A program made the position numbers and the translations under genes. From Polaromonas sp. YR568 (GTDB lineage Bacteria; Pseudomonadota; Gammaproteobacteria; Burkholderiales; Burkholderiaceae): 11,780 bases of DNA. The stretch is taken from assembly GCA_945871335.1 (NCBI GenBank), contig CAMBWM010000052.1, forward strand, positions 1 to 11,780. The letters are read 5' to 3'. The notes beneath the pieces were generated by a model. That model searched no databases and was not told where the DNA came from. It saw only the letters and a program-made list of their open reading frames with translations. Of the stretch, positions 6,473-11,780 are shown piece by piece; positions within the stretch are counted from its first letter, which is position 1, and every line of letters begins with the position of its first letter.

Positions 6473-7603
6473 TCAGATCATCTGGGTGGTTTTGCTGGCA
6501 CCCATTTCGCGGCGATACCACTCGTGAAAGTGCTGCATGCCGTCTTCCATCGGGCTTTGGTAGGGGCCAAACTCGTTGTCCCCGCGCTGCATCAGCGCCA
6601 ACCGGCCGGCGTCCATGCGCAGAGCAATTTCATCGTCCTCGACGCAGGTCTCCATGTAAGCGGCTTGCTGCGCCTCGATGAACTCACGCTCGAAGGCGCA
6701 GATTTCCTCGGGGTAGAAAAACTCCACCACGTTCAAGGTTTTGTCGGGCCCCTGCGGGTGCAGTGTGCTGACGACCAGCGCATGCGGATACCACTCGATC
6801 ATCACGTTCGGGTAATAAGTCAGCCAGATGGCGCCGTATTTGGGTGCAGCCCCCTTGCGGTATTGCAGCACCACGTCGTGCCATTTTTTGTAAACATCCG
6901 TGCCGGGCTTGCCCAGCTTGTCAGATACGCCGACCGTCTGCACCGAGTAATTTTTGCTCAGTTCCCAGCGCAGGTCGTCGGTGGTGACAAAGCCGCCCAA
7001 GCCTGGGTGGTAGGGCCCTACGTGGTAGTCCTCCAGGTAGACCTCGATGAAGGTTTTCCAGTTGTAGTTGCATTCGTGCAGATGCACTTTGTCGAGCTGG
7101 TAGCCGCTGAAGTTCAGGTCTTCCAGCGAACCCAGGCCGGCCATCTCGGCAGCCATGTTGTGCCCGTTGTCTTCAAACACCAGGCCGTTCCAGGTGCTTG
7201 TTTTGTAGCGGTTCAGGTTCAAACAAGGGTCGATCTCGAAGTGCGGCGCACCAATCAGTTCGCCGGCGATGTTGTAAGTCCAGCGGTGCAGCGGACAGAC
7301 GATGTTGCTGTCAGCCCGTTGGCCCAGCGAACCCCGGCCTTGCAGCAAGAGGGCTTGCCGGTGCCGGCAGACATTGGAGATCAGCTCGATGCCCGAGGCA
7401 TTGCGCACCAGCGCCCGGCCCTGGCCTTCGTGGGGCAGCGTGTAATAGTCGCCCAGCTTGGGCACCGCCAGTTCATGGCCCAGGTAGCGTGGGCCTTTGG
7501 CAAACAGCTTTTGTTGCTCCCGGGCGTACAGACCGGGGTCAAAATAGCTGGAGATGGGCAGCTGGCTGGTCGCCTGCAAGAGTCGAAGGCTTAAATCAGA
7601 CAT
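6473..7603 (-). CDS. Rieske non-heme iron oxygenase, alpha subunit (substrate unknown)
   Basis: This is a ring-hydroxylating-type oxygenase large subunit, 376 aa (COG4638/SRPBCC type). The N-terminal Rieske [2Fe-2S] domain has ligands Cys79, His81, Cys103 and His106 (CRH, then CPLH), with 21 residues between His81 and Cys103. The C-terminal catalytic domain has NWKTFIEVYLEDYHVGPYH (181-199). In it, His194 and His199 are iron ligands and Glu191 sits at the bridging position that is Asp205 in naphthalene dioxygenase. Asp323, in the segment VEDDEIALR, is the likely carboxylate ligand. Glu at the bridge is known from quaternary-amine oxygenases such as CntA and GbcA-like enzymes, so the substrate need not be aromatic. 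No reductase, ferredoxin or beta subunit is in the window, so electrons must come from elsewhere. The start is ATG at 7601-7603 with a poor ribosome site. It is the first gene of the leftward group. Confidence 0.92.
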   Translation of the reverse strand: MSDLSLRLLQATSQLPISSYFDPGLYAREQQKLFAKGPRYLGHELAVPKLGDYYTLPHEGQGRALVRNASGIELISNVCRHRQALLLQGRGSLGQRADSNIVCPLHRWTYNIAGELIGAPHFEIDPCLNLNRYKTSTWNGLVFEDNGHNMAAEMAGLGSLEDLNFSGYQLDKVHLHECNYNWKTFIEVYLEDYHVGPYHPGLGGFVTTDDLRWELSKNYSVQTVGVSDKLGKPGTDVYKKWHDVVLQYRKGAAPKYGAIWLTYYPNVMIEWYPHALVVSTLHPQGPDKTLNVVEFFYPEEICAFEREFIEAQQAAYMETCVEDDEIALRMDAGRLALMQRGDNEFGPYQSPMEDGMQHFHEWYRREMGASKTTQMI

Positions 7604-7664
7604 GCGCTTGTGGAACTGTTGGTAGGGCAGTGCGAGATGGGCAGCCGTTTAAGACGAATTTTTC

Positions 7665-7670
7665 ATTGTA
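7665..7670 (-). promoter_or_regulatory. candidate -10 element for the leftward oxygenase operon
   Basis: On the minus strand these bases read TACAAT, five of six matches to the sigma-70 -10 consensus. They lie about 60 nt upstream of the oxygenase ATG in the 168-nt divergent gap. A convincing -35 at 16-18 nt is not visible (best TTAAGG), so the call is weak. Confidence 0.3.
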
Positions 7671-7740
7671 CCTACCGGCCTTATCGCCCTTAACGCCCTT
7701 GGCCTGACAGCGCCGGCAGACGAGTCGCACTGCAAGCCTC

Positions 7741-7746
7741 TAAAAT
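7741..7746 (+). promoter_or_regulatory. candidate -10 element for xseB-ispA-dxs-folE2
   Basis: TAAAAT lies 25 nt upstream of the xseB ATG, which would give a leader of about 20 nt. I see no good -35 box at the right spacing. The rest of the 7604-7771 gap holds no ORF or clear operator. Confidence 0.3.
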
Positions 7747-7771
7747 CACCTGCACACTGAAACAACCTGCC

Positions 7772-8011
7772 ATGAGAAAAACAAACGCTGCCCCGATCTT
7801 GACCGAACCGGCCCATTACGAGGCGGCCTTGCAAGAGCTCGAAAAATTGGTCTTGGATCTCGAGGGCGGCCAAATGCCGCTGGACCAACTGCTGGCCGGT
7901 TACCAGCGCGGCGCCCAGTTGCTTGCCTACTGCCGCGACAAGCTGTCTGCCGTGGAGCAGCAGATCAAGGTGCTCGATGGCGGCGAACTCAAACCCTGGG
8001 CAAAGGAATAA
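7772..8011 (+). CDS. xseB: exodeoxyribonuclease VII small subunit
   Basis: This is the small subunit of exonuclease VII, which with the XseA large subunit degrades single-stranded DNA in both directions during repair and recombination. At 79 aa it has the family's normal length. The conserved core is present: [24 protein letters not shown] in two pieces (16-39), then [26 protein letters not shown] as a helical hairpin (40-65) and the LDGGELKPW tail. Several XseB protomers bind each XseA through this helical pair. The xseA gene is not in the window, as is usual since the subunits are normally unlinked. The start is ATG at 7772; no strong ribosome site precedes it. xseB directly before ispA and dxs is a common proteobacterial arrangement. 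Its stop lies 4 nt before the ispA start. Confidence 0.95.
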   Translation: MRKTNAAPILTEPAHYEAALQELEKLVLDLEGGQMPLDQLLAGYQRGAQLLAYCRDKLSAVEQQIKVLDGGELKPWAKE

Positions 8012-8015
8012 ACCT

Positions 8016-8951
8016 TTGAATTCTTTGAACTCTCCCAAGACTGTCAGCGGCGCTTCCTTTGACTTGCCCGGCTGGAGCGCGATTCAGCTGGAACGGGTCG
8101 AGACGGCCTTACAAAACTGGGTAGCCTGCCCCCAAACCAGCCCGGCCCCGGCCGGCTTGGGTGAAGCCATGCGCTACGCCGTGCTGGGTGGGGGCAAACG
8201 ATTGCGTCCGCTGCTGGTGCTGGCCGCCTGCGAGGCTGTGGCCGGCAACCCCCAGGCGGCCCTGCGCGCTGCTTGCGCGGTCGAGCTGATCCACGCTTAT
8301 TCTTTGGTGCATGACGACATGCCTTGCATGGACAACGATGTGCTGCGCCGCGGCAAGCCAACCGTGCATGTGCGCTTCGGTCAGGCCCAGGCGCTGCTGG
8401 CTGGCGATGCCCTGCAAGCGCTGGCCTTTGAACTGCTGACCCCTGACGACAGCACCATGCCGGCCACCATGCAGGCACTGCTTTGCCGCATGCTGGCGCA
8501 AGCGGCCGGCTTTCAGGGCATGGCGGGCGGGCAGGCGATTGACTTGGCCAGTGTCGGCCAGCCCATCAGCTCCGCGCAATTGCATGAAATGCACAAGCTC
8601 AAGACGGGCGCCCTTTTACAAGCCAGCGTCATGATGGGCGCTGCCTGCGGCAGGCCTACAGCAGCAGCGCAAAGTACACTGAGTGATTATGGTGCGACAC
8701 TGGGTCTGGCCTTTCAGGTGGTCGATGATGTGCTGGACGTGGTGGCCGACTCAGGCACGCTGGGCAAAACGGCCGGCAAGGACCTGGCCCAGGATAAGCC
8801 GACCTTTGTATCCCTGATGGGTCTGCAGGCTTCTAAAAAATACGCCCAGGAATTGCTATCGCAAGCCCATTCCAGCCTGCGGGCTGCGGACTTGGAGAAC
8901 ACGGCAGCCTTGCGTGCGCTGGCCGACATGCTTGTCAATCGCGGTTTCTAA
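8016..8951 (+). CDS. ispA: farnesyl diphosphate synthase (short-chain trans-prenyltransferase)
   Basis: This enzyme condenses isopentenyl diphosphate with dimethylallyl and geranyl diphosphate to give farnesyl diphosphate, the precursor of quinones and undecaprenyl phosphate. I chose the TTG at 8016 (311 aa) because AAAGGA at 8002-8007 lies 8 nt upstream and the longer open frame would run back through xseB; a second TTG at 8025 is possible. Motifs are GGGKRLRP (58-65), the first Asp-rich motif DDMPCMD (100-106) with two extra residues between the aspartates as in bacterial type II FPP synthases, [12 protein letters not shown] (166-177), HKLKTGAL (193-200), and the second Asp-rich motif DDVLD (237-241) followed by GKDLAQDK. 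All catalytic aspartates are kept. The stop TAA runs into the ribosome site of dxs, so the two are likely coupled. Geranyl diphosphate synthase activity cannot be ruled out by sequence alone. Confidence 0.95.
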   Translation: MNSLNSPKTVSGASFDLPGWSAIQLERVETALQNWVACPQTSPAPAGLGEAMRYAVLGGGKRLRPLLVLAACEAVAGNPQAALRAACAVELIHAYSLVHDDMPCMDNDVLRRGKPTVHVRFGQAQALLAGDALQALAFELLTPDDSTMPATMQALLCRMLAQAAGFQGMAGGQAIDLASVGQPISSAQLHEMHKLKTGALLQASVMMGAACGRPTAAAQSTLSDYGATLGLAFQVVDDVLDVVADSGTLGKTAGKDLAQDKPTFVSLMGLQASKKYAQELLSQAHSSLRAADLENTAALRALADMLVNRGF

Positions 8952-8962
8952 GGAACGCCCGG

Positions 8963-10855
8963 ATGTACCCATTGCTAGAAACCATCAACAGTCCGAGCGA
9001 CTTGCGCCTGGTACCGCGCACCCAGCTCAAAAGCGTGGCCGACGAACTGCGCGCGTACCTGCTCGAGAGCGTCTCGCGCACCGGCGGACATCTGAGCTCC
9101 AACCTCGGCACGGTGGAGCTCACGGTGGCGCTGCATTACGTTTTCAACACCCCTGAAGACCGACTGGTCTGGGACGTGGGTCACCAGACTTACCCGCACA
9201 AAATCCTCACCGGCCGGCGTAATCGCATGCATTCCTTGCGTCAATTGGACGGTCTTTCAGGCTTTCCGCGGCGTAGCGAAAGCGCGTACGACACCTTTGG
9301 CACCGCGCATTCGTCCACCTCCATTTCAGCCGCTTTGGGCATGGCCATGGCCGCCAAGCAAAAGGGCGAGGACCGCCACGCAGTGGCCATCATCGGGGAC
9401 GGCGCCATGAGCGCCGGCATGGCGTTCGAGGCGCTGAACAACGCCGGTGTTTGCGATTGCAATTTGCTGGTCATTCTGAACGACAACGACATGAGTATCA
9501 GCCCGCCGGTGGGCGCGCTGAACCGCTACCTGGCGCAGCTCATGAGCGGGCAGTTCTACGCCGCCGCTAAAAATGTCGGCAAGCAGGTGCTCAAAGGAGC
9601 GCCACCGCTTTTTGAGCTGGCCAAGCGCCTGGAGTCGCATGCCAAGAGCATGGTCGTGCCGGCTACTTTGTTTGAGAATTTCGGCTTCAACTACATCGGC
9701 CCCATCGATGGTCACGACCTCGAGTCTCTGATCCCCACACTGGAAAATATCCGCCAGCTCAAGGGCCCGCAGTTCCTGCACGTGGTGACCAAAAAAGGTC
9801 AGGGCTACAAGCTCGCCGAGGCCGACCCCGTGGCCTACCACGGCCCCGGTAAGTTCGACCCGGCGCTGGGCCTGCAAAAAACCACCCTTCCTGCCAAGAC
9901 AACCTTCACGCAGGTCTTTGGCCGCTGGCTGTGCGACATGGCTGAGCAGGACCCGCGCCTGGTGGGCATCACGCCGGCCATGCGCGAAGGCTCGGGGATG
10001 GTCGAGTTTCACCAGCGTTTTCCCGACCGCTATTACGACGTCGGCATTGCCGAGCAACATGCGGTGACTTTTGCCGCCGGCATGGCCTGTGAAGGCCTCA
10101 AGCCGGTGGTGGCGATTTACTCGACCTTTTTGCAGCGCGGCTATGACCAGCTGATTCATGACGTCGCCCTGCAAAATCTGCCCGTGGTGTTTGCGTTGGA
10201 CCGCGCCGGCCTGGTCGGCGCAGATGGTGCCACGCACGCCGGTGCTTATGACATTGCGTTTTTACGTTGCATCCCCAACATGAGCATCGCCTGCCCGGCC
10301 GACGAGAACGAGTGCCGCAAGTTACTGACAACGGCTTTTGCGCAAAACCACCCGGTGGCTGTTCGCTACCCGCGCGGTGCCGGTGCCGGCGTGGCCACCG
10401 AGCCGGGGCTCGAAGCGCTGCCTTTTGCCCGGGGTGAAGTGCGCCGTCAGGGTTCCAGCCTGGCCATTCTGGCCTTTGGCACCTTGCTCTACCCGGCCCT
10501 GGCAGCCGCTGACAAACTGGGCGCCACCGTGGTCAACATGCGCTGGGCCAAACCGCTGGACACGGCCTTGTTGCTTGAAGTGGCGGCCACACACCAAGCC
10601 CTGGTCACGGTAGAAGACGCCTGCCTGATGGGCGGTGCCGGCAGCGCGGTGGGCGAGGCCTTGCTGCAAGCCGGGGTTCACAAGCCCTTGTTGCAGCTGG
10701 GGCTGAGAGATGAATTCACCGAGCATGGTGATATCGCTGCACTCATGGCCCTGCAAGGGCTGGATGCAGCTGGCATAGAGGCCTCGGTGATCGCCCGTTT
10801 GGCGGCCTACTTGCCTGAGCGGGCCGGCAAAGTTGTTCTGAAGTCGGTCGCATGA
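8963..10855 (+). CDS. dxs: 1-deoxy-D-xylulose-5-phosphate synthase
   Basis: This thiamine-diphosphate enzyme joins pyruvate and glyceraldehyde 3-phosphate to DXP, the entry step of the MEP isoprenoid pathway and a branch to thiamine and pyridoxal. At 630 aa it is full length. The N-terminal domain has His43 in [24 protein letters not shown], and the ThDP/Mg motif GDGAMSAG (145-152) through NDND (173-176). The middle transketolase-like domain has GIAEQH with catalytic Glu364 and then [18 protein letters not shown]. The C-terminal domain carries MRWAKPLD and [14 protein letters not shown]. The start is ATG at 8963. Its ribosome site AAGGA (8950-8954) overlaps the ispA stop, with 8 nt spacing. 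The stop overlaps the next start as ATGA. Everything needed for activity appears intact. Confidence 0.97.
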   Translation: MYPLLETINSPSDLRLVPRTQLKSVADELRAYLLESVSRTGGHLSSNLGTVELTVALHYVFNTPEDRLVWDVGHQTYPHKILTGRRNRMHSLRQLDGLSGFPRRSESAYDTFGTAHSSTSISAALGMAMAAKQKGEDRHAVAIIGDGAMSAGMAFEALNNAGVCDCNLLVILNDNDMSISPPVGALNRYLAQLMSGQFYAAAKNVGKQVLKGAPPLFELAKRLESHAKSMVVPATLFENFGFNYIGPIDGHDLESLIPTLENIRQLKGPQFLHVVTKKGQGYKLAEADPVAYHGPGKFDPALGLQKTTLPAKTTFTQVFGRWLCDMAEQDPRLVGITPAMREGSGMVEFHQRFPDRYYDVGIAEQHAVTFAAGMACEGLKPVVAIYSTFLQRGYDQLIHDVALQNLPVVFALDRAGLVGADGATHAGAYDIAFLRCIPNMSIACPADENECRKLLTTAFAQNHPVAVRYPRGAGAGVATEPGLEALPFARGEVRRQGSSLAILAFGTLLYPALAAADKLGATVVNMRWAKPLDTALLLEVAATHQALVTVEDACLMGGAGSAVGEALLQAGVHKPLLQLGLRDEFTEHGDIAALMALQGLDAAGIEASVIARLAAYLPERAGKVVLKSVA

Positions 10856-11688
10856 AGTCTGATCACAATAAGGGCCAGCCGCAGGCAAACAGCCCGACGG
10901 TGATGCCCGATGTGCAGGGCCGGGCTGATCTGCGCGACATGCCTATCCAGCGTGTGGGTATCAAGTCGCTGCGTTACCCGCTGAGCGTGATGGTCGCCGG
11001 CAAACTGCAAGCCACGGTGGGCCACTGGACGCTGGATGTCGCACTCAGCGCCCAGAAAAAGGGCGCCCACATGTCGCGCCTGATCGCCTGGCTCGAATCC
11101 CTGGAAGTCAGGGGTGTGCCCCTGACCGCAGACTTGTTAAGTGCCGAAATCAAAGCCATGTTGACGCTTTTAGAGGCCGAGGCCGGTCGCATCGAGGTGA
11201 GCTTTCCGTTTTTTGTGCGCAAAGCCGCGCCGGTGTCGGGCTTGCAAAGCCTGATGGAGTACGACGGCCAATGGATCGCCGAGCACCGTGACGGCCAGAC
11301 CCGCCTGAGTTTGCAAGCTGTGGTCCCGGTGAAGTCGCTGTGCCCATGCTCCAAAGAGGTCTCAGACAATGGCGCGCACAACCAACGCTCATTCATCAGC
11401 ATGCGAGTTGAATTGCGTGACCCGGCTTCGCCCATGGACTTGAGCGAGCTGGTGCGCGTGGCCGAAAACAATGCCTCCAGCGAACTCTGGGGCCTGCTCA
11501 AACGGACTGACGAAAAATGGGTCACAGAGCATGCGTATGCCAACCCCAAATTTGTAGAAGACCTGATTCGCGACGTGGCCGTGGCACTCGAAGCCGATCC
11601 CCGCATTGGCAGCTACCGGGTCGAGGTGGTCAACCACGAATCGATTCATGCGCATGACGCCTACGCCCTGATTGAGCGTCAGCGCTAG
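10852..11688 (+). CDS. folE2: GTP cyclohydrolase IB (FolE2)
   Basis: This enzyme converts GTP to dihydroneopterin triphosphate, the first step toward folate and a source for queuosine-type deazapurines. It belongs to the FolE2 (COG1469) family, unrelated in sequence to classical FolE and less strict about zinc. It is 278 aa. The family's metal and active site is visible as Cys164 in [18 protein letters not shown] (163-180), with His176 twelve residues on, as in the characterised Neisseria enzyme (Cys147/His159). The C-terminal part has ENNASSELW (205-213), NPKFVED (231-237) and [10 protein letters not shown] (261-270). The first 20 or so residues look unstructured. The ATG at 10852 overlaps the dxs stop by 4 nt (ATGA) and lacks a strong ribosome site, so translation likely depends on dxs. 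Whether the genome also has folE cannot be seen here. Confidence 0.95.
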   Translation: MKSDHNKGQPQANSPTVMPDVQGRADLRDMPIQRVGIKSLRYPLSVMVAGKLQATVGHWTLDVALSAQKKGAHMSRLIAWLESLEVRGVPLTADLLSAEIKAMLTLLEAEAGRIEVSFPFFVRKAAPVSGLQSLMEYDGQWIAEHRDGQTRLSLQAVVPVKSLCPCSKEVSDNGAHNQRSFISMRVELRDPASPMDLSELVRVAENNASSELWGLLKRTDEKWVTEHAYANPKFVEDLIRDVAVALEADPRIGSYRVEVVNHESIHAHDAYALIERQR

Positions 11689-11722
11689 GCTGCAAAGGCC
11701 AAGTTGGTTGATTTGCAGACCC

Positions 11723-11764
11723 TTTTTTCAGGGGTAAACACCGGTTTTTTCACGGGTAAGCACC
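11723..11764. repeat. two-copy direct repeat, 22-nt period, after folE2
   Basis: Unit 1 (11723-11742) and unit 2 (11745-11764) are each 20 nt and match at 18 positions. The shared pattern is TTTTTTCA, one variable base, GGGTAA, one variable base, CACC. The 22-nt period is close to two turns of the helix, which would place two protein-binding sites on the same face. It is not an intrinsic terminator: no stem precedes the T runs. It may belong to the control region of a gene beyond the window. Nothing else is recognisable in 11689-11780. Confidence 0.6.
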
Positions 11765-11780
11765 AATACCTTTGGCTGTC

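Noticed and set aside
6281..7594. 437-codon open frame on the plus strand
   Set aside because: It is antisense to the Rieske oxygenase, whose iron and cluster ligands are all visible; the plus-strand product shows no family motif.
7923..8015. N-terminal extension of ispA back into xseB
   Set aside because: The extra 31 residues come from xseB codons read in another frame; the TTG at 8016 has a well-spaced ribosome site and gives the expected family length.
9326..10237. 303-codon open frame on the minus strand
   Set aside because: It is a shadow of dxs, which is full length and has every catalytic motif.
1..11780. Mobile element, CRISPR array, defence system, tRNA or rRNA
   Set aside because: No transposase, integrase, regularly spaced repeats, toxin-antitoxin pair or RNA gene could be seen on either strand; all long genes are recognisable chromosomal families.

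Overview
The window is GC-rich, has tightly packed genes, uses TTG and GTG as well as ATG starts, and encodes proteins that read as betaproteobacterial. The xseB-ispA-dxs-folE2 order next to a divergent Rieske oxygenase gene, and the overall protein style, suggest Burkholderiales, probably the Comamonadaceae (Polaromonas/Rhodoferax-like). This placement comes from family recognition, not from a search. I see no rRNA, tRNA, CRISPR array, insertion sequence, prophage or other mobile gene. It looks like an ordinary chromosomal core region.

Layout. (1) Positions 1-3368, rightward: the 3' two-thirds of polA (DNA polymerase I, cut by the window edge), an exported dienelactone-hydrolase-family enzyme with a twin-arginine-like leader, and a ZIP-family metal transporter with a histidine-rich cytoplasmic loop. 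(2) Positions 3383-7603, leftward, read from right to left: a Rieske ring-hydroxylating-type oxygenase alpha subunit, an EamA/DMT permease, a two-domain 3-mercaptopyruvate-type sulfurtransferase, a small GIY-YIG domain protein and a PfkB-family 2-keto-3-deoxygluconate kinase. Gaps are short or negative (22 nt, 55 nt, overlap, overlap), so one transcript is likely. (3) Positions 7604-7771: a 168-nt divergent promoter region. (4) Positions 7772-11688, rightward: xseB, ispA, dxs and folE2, with 4-nt, 11-nt and overlapping junctions. (5) Positions 11689-11780: a short tail holding a two-copy direct repeat with a 22-nt period.

How the genes work together. Dxs makes 1-deoxy-D-xylulose 5-phosphate, the first step of the MEP pathway. 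IspA condenses the resulting C5 units to farnesyl diphosphate for quinones and undecaprenyl carriers. FolE2 starts folate (and possibly other pterin or deazapurine) synthesis from GTP and is translationally coupled to dxs. XseB is the small subunit of exonuclease VII. The leftward set is functionally mixed and no single pathway can be read from it. PolA and exonuclease VII are housekeeping DNA metabolism genes.

I did not find a convincing new multi-gene system. The points most worth a second look are small: the direct repeat after folE2, altered metal-site residues in the ZIP transporter, a bridging glutamate and long Rieske spacer in the oxygenase, an inverted repeat that puts the ZIP start codon in a stem, and two overlap-coupled gene pairs that join unrelated functions.
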